From Rhodobacterales bacterium (GTDB lineage: Bacteria; Pseudomonadota; Alphaproteobacteria; Caulobacterales; Hyphomonadaceae): DNA of 64,000 nucleotides. The notes under the pieces are model-generated. The model worked only from the letters and a program-made list of their open reading frames with translations, ran no database searches and was not told the origin of the DNA. The position numbers were made by a program, and so were the translations under genes. Below are positions 32,327-40,948 of this stretch, piece by piece. Position 1 is the stretch's first letter, and every line of letters starts with the position of its first letter. The stretch is from assembly GCA_014763715.1 (NCBI GenBank), contig JACXUV010000011.1:1-64000 (forward strand). Direction: 5' to 3'.

Positions 32327-33220
32327 ATGGACCGGATCGATGCAATGCGCCTGTTCGTCCGTGTGGCGGACGCCGGAAGTTTCTCTCGCGCTGCCGCTGA
32401 TCTCGGCATCGGCCAGCCGACGGTTTCACGGCGCATCCAGGACCTGGAGGCCCAGCTGGATGCCATGCTGTTCCTCCGCACCACACGCGCCCTCAGCCTG
32501 ACGGAAGCCGGAGAGCGCTTTTACCGGCGCGCCGTCGACATCCTGGCTGAATACGACGAGGCCGAAGCCGAAGCGCGCGGCCTGGAACATGAGCCTGTCG
32601 GCCTGCTGCGGATTTCGTGTTCGCACTCCTTTGCCCGTCGCGTGATCGCACCGGAGATTGCAAGCTTCATGCGTATCTATCCGCATGTGAAGTTCGACGT
32701 GATCGGCGACGACTTCCTCACCGATATTGTCGGCGAAGGCGTCGACCTCGCTTTCCGCCTGGGGGAACTGACCGATTCCAGCCTGATGGCAAAGAAAATG
32801 GCGGACGCCCCAAGGGCCTTGTGGGCCTCCCCCGCCTATCTTGAGCGCAAGGGCACTCCCCGCACCCCGGCGGACCTTGCCCAGCATGATGCGCTGATTT
32901 TCCGCCATGCGCGGTCAACTGTCTGGACACTGACGAATGGCAACCAGAAGGAAGATGTTCAGGTCGACGGGCCGTTCCGCGCGTCCGGCGGGGAAATCCT
33001 GCAACAGGCCGCCGAAGACGGGCTGGGCATCCTTCTGGCACCGGGCTGGCTGGTTTCGGAATGCCTCGGCGCCAACAAGCTGGTCCGCGTCTTGCCGGAG
33101 TGGCGCGCGCAGAGCCTTTCCGTCCATGCCGTATGGGCTGCGGGCAAGCTGCGCGGCAAGGCCAAGCTGTTCGCCGAACATGTCGCCGAACACCTCAAGA
33201 CCGTAACCCAGCTCTGCTAG
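32327..33220 (+). CDS. LysR-family transcriptional regulator
   Basis: The 297-residue protein has the LysR winged-helix domain at the N-terminus (MDRIDAMRLFVRVADAGSFS, then the recognition helix with GQPTVSRRIQDLE, to about residue 60). A periplasmic-binding-like effector domain follows (about residues 90-295). It is divergent from the DoxX-YHS pair, with a 182-base gap that should contain shared promoter and operator sites, so it probably controls that pair. Its stop codon overlaps that of pheA in a CTAG. The effector is unknown. Confidence 0.93.
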   Translation: MDRIDAMRLFVRVADAGSFSRAAADLGIGQPTVSRRIQDLEAQLDAMLFLRTTRALSLTEAGERFYRRAVDILAEYDEAEAEARGLEHEPVGLLRISCSHSFARRVIAPEIASFMRIYPHVKFDVIGDDFLTDIVGEGVDLAFRLGELTDSSLMAKKMADAPRALWASPAYLERKGTPRTPADLAQHDALIFRHARSTVWTLTNGNQKEDVQVDGPFRASGGEILQQAAEDGLGILLAPGWLVSECLGANKLVRVLPEWRAQSLSVHAVWAAGKLRGKAKLFAEHVAEHLKTVTQLC

Positions 33221-34053
33221 TTGTCGTTATAGGGCGCTGCCGGAAACACGCCGACCAGCTTCATCATCTGCGTGAAGAAGCCGACCTCTTCCAGCGCCAG
33301 TTGCACCGGGCGGTCATCCGGGTGGCCTTCGATCTCGGCATAGAATTGCGTCGCCGTGAAATGGCCGCCGACCATGTAGCTTTCCAGCTTGGTCATGTTG
33401 ACGCCATTGGTGGCGAAGCCGCCGAGCACCTTGAACAGGGCGGCCGGAATGTTGCGCACTTCGAACAGGAAGGCCGTCTTGGCCGGGCCATCGCCCAGCT
33501 CAATCTCTGACGGCTCGCGTGACATGATGACGAAGCGGGTCGTGTTGTGGGCGGCATCTTCGATATTCTCGGCGAGAATTTCGAGCCCGTAGACTTCCGC
33601 AGCGAGGCGCGGCGCAATCGCGGCGACGGAACGGTCTCCGCTTTCGGCAACCTCACGCGCGGCGCCGGCCGTATCGGACGCCGTCACGGAATCGATCCCA
33701 TGCGCCCGCAGGAATTTCCGGCACTGGCCAAGCCCCATGATGTGCGAGCGAGCCTTTTTCACCTCTTCCAGCTTCACACCCGGCAGGGCCATCAGCTGAA
33801 AACGGATCGGCAGGTAATGCTCGCCCACGATCTGCAGGCTGGTGTCAGGCAGGATGGAGTGAATATCGCTGACCCGGCCCGCAATCGTATTTTCGACCGG
33901 AATCATGGCCAGATCCGCTTCGCCCTTCTCAACTGCGGCAAAGCAATCCTCAAAAGTGCGGCAAGGGAGCGGCTCAAGGGCCGGAAAAGCCTGGTTGCAG
34001 GCGATGTGCGAGTTGGCGCCCGGTTCGCCCTGATATGCGATTTTTCCCGTCAT
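33217..34053 (-). CDS. pheA: Prephenate dehydratase
   Basis: Prephenate dehydratase converts prephenate to phenylpyruvate in phenylalanine synthesis. The start at 34053 begins MTGKIAYQGEPGANSH, which is the family's N-terminus; the 34146 codon overlaps the cytochrome gene region. The 278-residue protein has the periplasmic-binding-like catalytic core, with the TRF motif (NTTRFVIM) near residue 175, and a C-terminal ACT domain from about residue 195 for feedback by phenylalanine. The regulatory ESRP motif is replaced by LESYM. It is monofunctional, without a chorismate mutase. Confidence 0.94.
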   Translation of the reverse strand: MTGKIAYQGEPGANSHIACNQAFPALEPLPCRTFEDCFAAVEKGEADLAMIPVENTIAGRVSDIHSILPDTSLQIVGEHYLPIRFQLMALPGVKLEEVKKARSHIMGLGQCRKFLRAHGIDSVTASDTAGAAREVAESGDRSVAAIAPRLAAEVYGLEILAENIEDAAHNTTRFVIMSREPSEIELGDGPAKTAFLFEVRNIPAALFKVLGGFATNGVNMTKLESYMVGGHFTATQFYAEIEGHPDDRPVQLALEEVGFFTQMMKLVGVFPAAPYNDN

Positions 34054-34211
34054 TTTTCCGGCCCTTACCCTGTTTTCTGCTGCGTCGGATCGCCGCGACG
34101 GTCGGGGGAAGCTTCCCTGTCGCGCAGCCTTTATATTGCGGGCCATCCGTTAGCGTGCCAAAAGGCGCGCGCGCAAGACTTATGACCAGACAGATTCGAA
34201 GGAAAATCCTC

Positions 34212-35036
34212 ATGGGGGAACTCGGTCTCAACAAGATCCTGGGAGCGCTGCTGGCGACCGCACTGGGCCTGTTCGGGCTCAAGACGCTTTCCGACGTGGT
34301 GTTTGCCCATGGCGGGGAAGGCCACGGGGAAGAGCATGCTGAGGCAACCTCCCTGTCGGAACAGATGTGCGAAAAATTCGCCTACTGCGTCGAAATCGCC
34401 GGTGGCGGCGGTGCAGCAGCTGAAGAGGAAGAGGTTTTCGACCTTGGCGCCCTTCTGGCCGCAGCAGACGTTTCGCGCGGCGAGCGCACCTTCAAGGGTC
34501 AATGTACGACCTGCCACACGATTGATGACGGCGGCGCCAATGGCACCGGCCCGAACCTGCATGGCGTCGTCGGTGCCTCGAAGCACCAGCATCCGGGCTT
34601 CAACTACTCTGCTGCGATGACTGAAGTCGGCGGCACCTGGACCTATGAAGACCTGAACCACTGGCTGGAAAACCCGGGCTCTTTCGTCCGCGGCACGTCC
34701 ATGTCCTTTGCCGGTCTGCGCAAGGATCCGGATCGTATCAACGTGATCGCCTACCTTGCTTCGCAATCGCCGAACGCACCGCCCTTCCCTGAGCCGCTGG
34801 CTGCAGCCGGCACCGACGAAGCGGCCGAAGCTCCGGCTGAAGGCACGGAAGAAGCTGCCGCTCCTGCAGAAGAAGGCGCTGTCGATGCCGCCGCTGCTGT
34901 TGTGGAAGACGCTGCTCAGGCCGTGACGGAAACCGTCAACGATGCCGTCGAAACAGTTGCAGACGCTGCTGACCAGACCGCTGAAGAGGCTTTTGACGAA
35001 GAAGCCCCGACGCCGACGGAAGAAGAAAGCGAATAA
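34212..35036 (+). CDS. Membrane-anchored cytochrome c with a long acidic tail
   Basis: The start at 34212 has AAGGA eight bases ahead. The 274-residue protein has an N-terminal membrane anchor (about residues 8-30), a short acidic spacer, then a class I cytochrome c domain. That domain has the haem site Cys98-X2-Cys101-His102 (CTTCH) and axial Met164 in MSFAGL. This fits CycM/cytochrome c552-type electron carriers that can feed terminal oxidases. The last 80 residues are an Ala/Glu/Asp-rich, low-complexity tail, unusual in length. It is divergent from pheA. Confidence 0.88.
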   Translation: MGELGLNKILGALLATALGLFGLKTLSDVVFAHGGEGHGEEHAEATSLSEQMCEKFAYCVEIAGGGGAAAEEEEVFDLGALLAAADVSRGERTFKGQCTTCHTIDDGGANGTGPNLHGVVGASKHQHPGFNYSAAMTEVGGTWTYEDLNHWLENPGSFVRGTSMSFAGLRKDPDRINVIAYLASQSPNAPPFPEPLAAAGTDEAAEAPAEGTEEAAAPAEEGAVDAAAAVVEDAAQAVTETVNDAVETVADAADQTAEEAFDEEAPTPTEEESE

Positions 35037-35039
35037 GGC

Positions 35040-35888
35040 TCAGGCGACGGCCTTCCAGGCTGGCACCTTTCCTCTTTCAGAAGACACCCGTATGCGCCGG
35101 GCCCCTATGGGCTCGGCGTAATACTTTGCGATCCGGGTGACGGCCTCTTCCAGAGGCTCGCAGGCGACGGCCATATGCCAGGCATTGGCGTGCAACAGGC
35201 GCTCCGCATCCACCATGACGCCGACATGGCCTTTCCAGAAGACCAGGTCGCCACGGCGCAGGGCACCGGGCGCCCGCCAGTCCTCAATCGCCTCACCGGC
35301 CCAGGCAAATTGCATGTCGCTGTCACGCGGCAGCAGGACACCTGCAGCCTCAAACGCCTGCTGGGTGAGCCCCGTGCAATCTACGCCCAGCCCTGACCGC
35401 CCGCCCCAGAGATAGGGCCTGTGCAGGTACAGCTCCGCGATGGAGACCGGATCATCGATCACGGCATCAAGCGGCACGAGATGGCGCTGATGTACCCATC
35501 CTGCGTCCTGACAGTGCCGCCAGTCGCCTTCGTCCGCGATGACGCTGACCTGCGCCCCCAGACTGAGGACGATCTGAGGCGGAGATTTCAGGTCCGGCGC
35601 GGCATAGGCATGTGTATGCGGCCGCGCGATGCGGTGGGTTGGCGCCAAAAGGCGCTCGGCCAGGCCAGCCAGCGCCACCCAGCCGACATAGCGGTCCCTC
35701 CGGCACTGGACGAGGGCAAAACCGTGCTGCTCCTCATACACGTCGAGAATTTCGCCAAACAGCGCCTCTGTTGCCAGCCGGGCATCCGGTAGAGGCGTTT
35801 CCCGGACAGCCGTGGCGCCAGCCCGCACTTGCACAGGGCGGGATGCCTTATCCGGCGGTGTCAGGCGCGTATCATTGTAATCAGGCAT
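35040..35888 (-). CDS. NlpC/P60 family peptidoglycan hydrolase with bacterial SH3 domains
   Basis: This 282-residue protein has two SH3-like segments (about residues 20-75 and 90-140) and a C-terminal NlpC/P60 domain. The nucleophile is Cys171 in GVDCTGL, and His221 in GHVGVM is the general base; HANAWH follows. It should cut gamma-D-Glu-diamino acid peptide bonds in cell-wall stem peptides. No signal peptide is visible, so it may act on recycled or imported muropeptides, or be exported by another route. It lies close behind the MarR-family gene on the same strand, an arrangement seen in related bacteria. Confidence 0.9.
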   Translation of the reverse strand: MPDYNDTRLTPPDKASRPVQVRAGATAVRETPLPDARLATEALFGEILDVYEEQHGFALVQCRRDRYVGWVALAGLAERLLAPTHRIARPHTHAYAAPDLKSPPQIVLSLGAQVSVIADEGDWRHCQDAGWVHQRHLVPLDAVIDDPVSIAELYLHRPYLWGGRSGLGVDCTGLTQQAFEAAGVLLPRDSDMQFAWAGEAIEDWRAPGALRRGDLVFWKGHVGVMVDAERLLHANAWHMAVACEPLEEAVTRIAKYYAEPIGARRIRVSSERGKVPAWKAVA

Positions 35889-35908
35889 AAGTCGCCCCGC
35901 AGCATGGA

Positions 35909-36292
35909 TTATGCTGCCGACGCCTTGCGTACTTTCGGGCTGGCAGCTTCCTGATCCTTGCCGGAAGCTGCGGCAAGAACAAGGCCAGCAAATTGGCGAA
36001 GATATGTCATTCCCGCCGGGCGCCGCTCCAGGAAGATATTCCGCAGGTCGGCTTCATCGCGCACGCGCTTGATGAAATCGAGCCGCTCAAGCGCATCCAG
36101 CGCCCGCGTCACGGCCGGTTTCGCGATGTTCAGCTGTTCGGCAAGGCCGCGCACCGTGTGCGGGCCGGGCATGAGGGCAATTGTCATCAGGATCGCCTGC
36201 TGGCGCGCTGTCAGGTCCGGTGCATCGGAACGAACCGAGGCGGTGACCGCCCTGCGCCAGAGTTCCAGTCCTTCGCGCTCCGACAATTGCAT
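35909..36292 (-). CDS. MarR-like winged-helix regulator next to NlpC/P60
   Basis: I use the ATG at 36292 (MQLSEREGLELWRR), with AGGGG nine bases ahead; in-frame ATGs at 36301 and 36316 are alternatives. The protein (about 127 residues) carries a winged-helix region with TVRGLAEQLNIAKPAVTRALDALERL at about residues 45-70, and a wing with RVRDEADLRN. It ends in a basic, Ala/Lys-rich tail. It is upstream of the peptidase gene in the same direction with a 20-base gap, so the two are probably one operon; it may regulate that operon. The effector is unknown. Confidence 0.8.
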   Translation of the reverse strand: MQLSEREGLELWRRAVTASVRSDAPDLTARQQAILMTIALMPGPHTVRGLAEQLNIAKPAVTRALDALERLDFIKRVRDEADLRNIFLERRPAGMTYLRQFAGLVLAAASGKDQEAASPKVRKASAA

Positions 36293-36424
36293 CCCGTACA
36301 TCCCCTGGATTTTCATCTTTCGCAGGAATCTCAGGTGATTTGCGGACTCCGTCCAGCCCTTCCCTGTCCTCTCAGGCAGCCGTGCCCCCTTCACATTGTG
36401 GACAAAACACCCGACATTAGGCGC

Positions 36425-36910
36425 ATGAGCGCTTCACACAGCCATACGCACGTCCATGCCAACACGCCCTGCAGCCCGCAGGACGTGGAAACCTTCCTGA
36501 ACGAGGCCGAAACCCTCGTGGCGCGTCAGGGCCAGAGGATGACCAAGATCCGCCGCAAGGTGCTGCGCCTGCTGCTGGAAAGCGCGGAACCCGCCAAGGC
36601 GTATGACCTGCTGGCCAATCTGGATGGCGAAGGCTCCGCCAAGCCGCCAACCATCTACCGCGCCCTGGATTTCCTTCAGGACGCAGGCCTTGCCCACAAG
36701 ATCGAGAGCCTGAACGCCTATGTTGCCTGCGGCCATACCAGCCACCGGCACTCCGCCGTGTTCCTGATCTGCGACAAATGCCATGGCGCTGAAGAACTGC
36801 ATGCTGAAGCGACCAGCGAAGCCCTGAAAGCCGAGACCGAAGCGGCAGGCTTCCACATGAGCCGCGCGGTCGTCGAAGTGCGCGGCATCTGCCGGGATTG
36901 TGCCGCGTGA
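36425..36910 (+). CDS. Fur-family metalloregulator (Zur-like)
   Basis: The start at 36425 gives a 161-residue protein with a His-rich N-terminus (SASHSHTHVHA). A Fur winged helix follows, with PTIYRALDFL as the recognition region at about residues 75-90. The structural zinc site is made by CDKC (about 118-121) and CRDC (about 158). The HTSHRH segment is a likely metal-sensing site. The protein lacks the full Fur regulatory pattern and looks most like Zur, but that is a judgement from motifs. Its TGA overlaps the GTG start of the thioesterase gene by four bases. Confidence 0.88.
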   Translation: MSASHSHTHVHANTPCSPQDVETFLNEAETLVARQGQRMTKIRRKVLRLLLESAEPAKAYDLLANLDGEGSAKPPTIYRALDFLQDAGLAHKIESLNAYVACGHTSHRHSAVFLICDKCHGAEELHAEATSEALKAETEAAGFHMSRAVVEVRGICRDCAA

Positions 36911-37830
36911 AAACTCTCTGGCGGGGCAGCTGCAATCAGTGGGATTGCGACGAGATGGGGCACATGAATGTGCGCGTCTATGTCGAGAAGCAGATGGAGG
37001 GTCTGGCCGTCTTCGCGCATGCGCTGGGCATGCCGCATGCCTTCCGGCAGAACGCCCCTTCCACCATTGTCCCGGTAGACCAGCATATCCGGTTTGTGCG
37101 CGAGGTCCTGCCAGGCCGCCCGCTAAGCATGAAGGGCTGTCTGGTTGAACTCGGTGAGGCCGATGCCGTCGTGTATCAGGAACTGCGCCACGCAGACGGC
37201 CAGCTTGCCGCCGCCTTCCGGACCCGGATCATGCATATCGATACAGCCGGACGCGAACCCTTTGCCTGGGGCAAGAGCGTGCGCGCAGCGATGGCTGACG
37301 ATATGGGCACGCCGCCTGAGGAAGCCGCGCCACGTTCAATTGATCCGGATGCGCCGGGCCTGCCCTATGACGAGATCAATATCGACAGGCCGCAGGGCCT
37401 GGGCGTCTCCTGCATCGGCAAGGGCGCCGTACCGCCCCAGCATCTGGATGTGCACGGACGGATGGCACCTCCCTGGGTGATCGGCCGTGTGTCGGACTCC
37501 GTGCCGAACCTTCTGTTCAACTGGCGCAAGAATGTTGCCGCGGCTGCCGGGGACCTGCGCATGGGCGCTGCCGTTCTGGAGTACCGGATGCGCTATCACG
37601 ACATGCCGGAAGCCGGTGACCTCTTTGAACTCTATACCGGCCTCGGCGGGGTTCAGGGCAAGACCCACTCGCTGATCCACTGGCTGATGGATCCGGTCAG
37701 CGGCAAGCCTTGGGCGACGGGACAGGCTACGGCTATCACGCTGGACCTCGACGCCCGCAAAGCCATCCCCGCCCCTGCGAGCGCGCTTGAGGAACTCGAA
37801 CGCCTCGCCCCGAAAGGCTTATCTATCTGA
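36907..37830 (+). CDS. Acyl-CoA thioesterase with two hotdog domains
   Basis: The start is the GTG at 36907, overlapping the regulator stop codon as GTGA; the TTG at 36898 in the same frame is less likely. The 307-residue protein has two hotdog-fold halves. The first carries WDCDEMGHMNVRVYVEKQMEGL with the catalytic-type Asp and the N/H pattern of 4HBT enzymes. The second (about residues 170-300) has HGRMAPPWVIGRVSD. It should hydrolyse acyl-CoA thioesters. The chain-length preference is unknown. Confidence 0.83.
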   Translation: MKTLWRGSCNQWDCDEMGHMNVRVYVEKQMEGLAVFAHALGMPHAFRQNAPSTIVPVDQHIRFVREVLPGRPLSMKGCLVELGEADAVVYQELRHADGQLAAAFRTRIMHIDTAGREPFAWGKSVRAAMADDMGTPPEEAAPRSIDPDAPGLPYDEINIDRPQGLGVSCIGKGAVPPQHLDVHGRMAPPWVIGRVSDSVPNLLFNWRKNVAAAAGDLRMGAAVLEYRMRYHDMPEAGDLFELYTGLGGVQGKTHSLIHWLMDPVSGKPWATGQATAITLDLDARKAIPAPASALEELERLAPKGLSI

Positions 37831-37835
37831 GCCTG

Positions 37836-39029
37836 TCAAATCGCTGTTGCGATGATCTCGGCGATACGCGGAATGTCTTTCAGGTTCAGCCCTGCAATGT
37901 TGATGCGGCCAGAGCCCGGCATGTAGAGGCCATATTCCTCGCGGAGCTTTTTGGCGCTCTCTGGTGTCACCGGCAGCTGGCTGAACATGCCATTTTGCGT
38001 GGCCAGGCTGGCGAGCAGGTTCGATCCGGTGCGCTGGACGAGTTCACCAGACAGCGCCTTGCGCAGCGAGATCATCCGTTCCCGCATGGATGTCAGCTCC
38101 GCCTGCCACTCGGAACGCAGCGCAGCGTCGCCCAGAATGGTCGCGACGATCCCGGCACCATGCGCCGGGGGCATGGACCAGGTGGCGCGGGAGATATCCG
38201 CCACATGCGTGCTGGCCGCAGCGATACCTTCCGGCGTCTCGCCGATTGCCAGGAAGCAACCGGCCCGCTCCCGGTAAAGACCGAAATTCTTCGAGCAGGA
38301 ATAGGAAATCAGCGCCTCGTCTGCGGCCTCGATGAAGGTGCGCACACCAGCAATGTCTGCGTCAAGGCCATGGGCGAACCCGTGATAGGCAACGTCCAGC
38401 ATGACGATCAGGCCGCGCTCCTTCACGAATGCGCCCAGCGACCGCCAGTCTTCCAGCGTCAGGTCGATGCCCGTCGGGTTGTGGCAAGGCCCCTGCACGA
38501 TCACGCCGTCACCGCGCTCTGCCTTCGCCAGGTCTTCCAGCATGGCGGCGCGGTCTGCCGTTCCGGTGTCCGGGTCTGCATAGCGGTAGCTGTCCGTGGA
38601 AAGTCCGGCCGCCTGCACGACTTTCGGATGGTTTGGCCAGGTGGGGTCTGACACCCAGACCGTCTTCACGCCCAGCCTGCGCATCATGCCAACGCCGAGC
38701 GACAGCGCCCCGCACCCGCCCGGCGCAGTGAAGGACAGCGTGCGCCCCTCTGCACGGGCCGGTGCATCGGCGCCGAAGACAAAATCCTCAATCGCCGAAC
38801 AGAAATCCACATTGCCGCGCGGACCTTCATAGACCTTGGTGGTCTGGCGCTCCAGCATCAGGGCTTCGGCCTTGGCCACCGCGGACATGACCGGCGTATT
38901 GCCATGGTCATCCTTGTAGACGCCGACGCCGAGATCGAACTTCTCTGCCCGCAGATCCTCGCGATAGGCCGTCATCAGGCCAAGCAGGGCGTCCGGCGGG
39001 AGGGGCGAAAGCGGAGAGAATTGCGACAT
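37836..39029 (-). CDS. Aromatic amino acid aminotransferase (class I/II, TyrB-like)
   Basis: This PLP enzyme transfers the amino group of tyrosine or phenylalanine to 2-oxoglutarate. The start at 39029 (MSQFSPLSPLPPDALLGL) fits the family; the longer frame to 39392 is a shadow. The 397-residue protein has the PLP lysine Lys247 in the SYSCSKNFGLYRERAG motif, the HNPTG segment at about 183-187, and a C-terminal GSGRINIAGLN with the carboxylate-binding Arg. Aspartate aminotransferase activity is also possible. It lies next to the tyrosine-degradation genes on the same strand, in line with the first step of that pathway. Confidence 0.88.
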   Translation of the reverse strand: MSQFSPLSPLPPDALLGLMTAYREDLRAEKFDLGVGVYKDDHGNTPVMSAVAKAEALMLERQTTKVYEGPRGNVDFCSAIEDFVFGADAPARAEGRTLSFTAPGGCGALSLGVGMMRRLGVKTVWVSDPTWPNHPKVVQAAGLSTDSYRYADPDTGTADRAAMLEDLAKAERGDGVIVQGPCHNPTGIDLTLEDWRSLGAFVKERGLIVMLDVAYHGFAHGLDADIAGVRTFIEAADEALISYSCSKNFGLYRERAGCFLAIGETPEGIAAASTHVADISRATWSMPPAHGAGIVATILGDAALRSEWQAELTSMRERMISLRKALSGELVQRTGSNLLASLATQNGMFSQLPVTPESAKKLREEYGLYMPGSGRINIAGLNLKDIPRIAEIIATAI

Positions 39030-39152
39030 GGGATATTCCGTTTCTGACCGGGCTGACCTAGCCGCTTTTTGCGCGATGCGGAACCCTTTCCGGATTGCAT
39101 GAGCACGCGCAATGACAGATGCAGGAGTGGATTCCAACCAAAGGAGCCATCC

Positions 39153-39440
39153 ATGAGCGCCTATGTCATCCTCATCCGCGACCGGATGCACGACGAAAAC
39201 GAAATGGCAAAATATGCCGCCGCCGCGAAAGCCGCACGTGGCGAGCATGAAATCACTCCCCTCGCCTTCTATGGTGCCCACGAAACCCTGGAAGGCGCCG
39301 AGGCCGATGGCGTGGTGATCCTGCGTTTCCCGGACATGGCCGCCGCCAAGGCATGGTACAGCAGCCCGGAATACAAGGCGGCGCGTGCGCACCGTTTCCA
39401 GGCTGCCGATTATCGCGTCATTCTGGTCGAAGGGGTCTGA
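39153..39440 (+). CDS. DUF1330 family protein
   Basis: The start at 39153 has AAGGAG ahead; the longer frame from 39069 has no ribosome binding site. This 95-residue protein fits DUF1330, a small ferredoxin-like-fold dimer family: SAYVILIRDRMHDENEMAKY at the start, GVVILRFPDMAAAKAWYSSPEY in the middle and ADYRVILVEGV at the end. Functions proposed for the family vary and none is established here. It is the only plus-strand gene within the tyrosine region, and is divergent from the aminotransferase gene. Confidence 0.88.
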   Translation: MSAYVILIRDRMHDENEMAKYAAAAKAARGEHEITPLAFYGAHETLEGAEADGVVILRFPDMAAAKAWYSSPEYKAARAHRFQAADYRVILVEGV

Positions 39441-39451
39441 GCCCCCTCTGC

Positions 39452-40081
39452 CTAGGCGACGATGGTCGCTTCGGTGCTTTCCTTCACGTCCTGCATGGAG
39501 ACGCCAGGGGCAAGTTCGACCACTTTCAGCCCGCCCTCGACCACGTCGAAGACGCAGAGGTCGGTGATGATGCGGTTGACGACGCCCTTGCCGGTCAGCG
39601 GCAGGGTGCAGGCTTTCAGCACCTTGGTCTCGCCCTTCTTGTTGCAGTGATCCATCACCACGACGATGCGCTTCACGCCAGCGACGAGGTCCATCGCCCC
39701 GCCCATGCCTTTGACAAGCTTGCCGGGGATCATCCAGTTGGCGATGTCGCCATTCTCAGCCACTTCCATCGCGCCAAGGATGGCAATGTTAATGTGGCCG
39801 CCGCGGATCATCGCGAAGCTGGTGGCAGAGTCAAAGAAGCTGGTGCGCGGCAGCGTCGTGATCGTCTGCTTGCCGGCATTGATCAGGTCCGGGTCTTCCT
39901 CGCCCTCGAACGGGAACGGGCCCATGCCCAGCATGCCGTTCTCGGACTGGAGCGTGACATCCATGTCTTCCGGAATGTGGTTCGCCACCAGCGTCGGAAT
40001 GCCGATGCCGAGGTTCACATAGAAACCGTCATGCAGCTCTTTCGCGGCACGTGCCGCCATTTCATCGCGTGTCCAGGGCAT
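39452..40081 (-). CDS. scoB: 3-oxoacid (succinyl-CoA:acetoacetate) CoA-transferase, subunit B
   Basis: With ScoA this enzyme transfers CoA from succinyl-CoA to acetoacetate. The 209-residue subunit carries the catalytic glutamate in LQSENGMLGMGP (Glu47) and the GGHINIAILGAMEV segment. Its ATG overlaps the scoA stop codon by one base (TAATG), which shows tight coupling. Acetoacetate is an end product of tyrosine breakdown through homogentisate, so the pair fits its place between the aminotransferase and hppD genes. Confidence 0.94.
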   Translation of the reverse strand: MPWTRDEMAARAAKELHDGFYVNLGIGIPTLVANHIPEDMDVTLQSENGMLGMGPFPFEGEEDPDLINAGKQTITTLPRTSFFDSATSFAMIRGGHINIAILGAMEVAENGDIANWMIPGKLVKGMGGAMDLVAGVKRIVVVMDHCNKKGETKVLKACTLPLTGKGVVNRIITDLCVFDVVEGGLKVVELAPGVSMQDVKESTEATIVA

Positions 40082-40788
40082 TAGTAGTGCTCCCGCTTGC
40101 GGGTGGTTCTTTGTTCGATGCGCTTCTCGAAAGTGCCCTTCACGATGCGCTGCACGAAGATGCCCGGCAGGTGGATTTCGTCCGGGTCGAGATCGCCAGT
40201 CGGCACGATTTCTTCCACTTCTGCCACGGTGACCTTGCCGGCCATCGCCATGGGCGGATTGAAGTTGCGGGCCGTCTTGTTGAAGACGAGATTGCCATGC
40301 GTATCGGCCTTCTCGGCCTTCACGATGGAAAGGTCTGCAACGAGGCCCGTTTCGAGGATGTAGGTCTCGCCGTTGAAGTCGCGGTGCTCCTTGCCCTCGG
40401 CGACCAGCGTGCCGACGCCGGTCTTGGTGTAGAAACCCGGAATGCCTGCGCCCCCTGCCCGGCAACGCTCTGCCAGCGTGCCCTGCGGGTTGAACTCCAG
40501 CTCCAGTTCCCCGGAAAGGTACTGCCGCTCGAACTCCTTGTTCTCACCGACATAGGAGGAGATCATCTTCTTGATCTGGCGCGTCTGGAGCAACAGGCCG
40601 AGGCCAAAATCATCGACGCCCGCATTGTTCGAAATCGCGGTGATGTCCTTCACGCCCGACTCGCGCAGGGCGAGGATGAGGTTCTCCGGAATGCCGCACA
40701 GGCCGAAGCCCCCGGCCATCACGGTCATGCCGTCGAAGGTCAGCCCTTCGAGTGCTTCGGCCGCTGTATTGTAGACCTTTTTAGACAT
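40081..40788 (-). CDS. scoA: 3-oxoacid (succinyl-CoA:acetoacetate) CoA-transferase, subunit A
   Basis: This 235-residue alpha subunit carries the Gly-rich CoA-binding segment [17 protein letters not shown] near residues 23-38. It also has the family segment [14 protein letters not shown], and [27 protein letters not shown] later. It is encoded just upstream of scoB and shares a translational overlap with it. The 160-base gap upstream contains two inverted repeats that may be operators. It is separated from the hydrolase gene at 40949 by that gap, so scoAB is probably a separate transcript. Confidence 0.94.
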   Translation of the reverse strand: MSKKVYNTAAEALEGLTFDGMTVMAGGFGLCGIPENLILALRESGVKDITAISNNAGVDDFGLGLLLQTRQIKKMISSYVGENKEFERQYLSGELELEFNPQGTLAERCRAGGAGIPGFYTKTGVGTLVAEGKEHRDFNGETYILETGLVADLSIVKAEKADTHGNLVFNKTARNFNPPMAMAGKVTVAEVEEIVPTGDLDPDEIHLPGIFVQRIVKGTFEKRIEQRTTRKREHY

Positions 40789-40860
40789 GGACAGGTCCTG
40801 TCGCTCCCTGAATTGGGCGCTCAGGCAGGAAGCCTGCCCGTGCGCGCTTTCTTATTCCGT

Positions 40861-40919
40861 AGCACACTTTCAGGCGTGCTGAACCGTCTCGCGGCCCCAA
40901 AAATTCAACAAGCGTTGAA
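40861..40919 (-). promoter_or_regulatory. Two inverted repeats upstream of scoA
   Basis: TTCAAC-AAGC-GTTGAA is a perfect 6+4+6 palindrome at 40904-40919. AGCAC and GTGCT are a looser pair at 40861-40880, ten bases apart. Both lie between the start of scoA and the end of the hydrolase gene. Their size and symmetry are typical of dimeric repressor sites, but the regulator is unknown. The AGCAC repeat could also be a terminator-type hairpin for the hydrolase transcript, though no T tract supports this. Confidence 0.5.
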
Positions 40920-40948
40920 ACACACCCTTGCAGGGAAAACAAGGTGGG

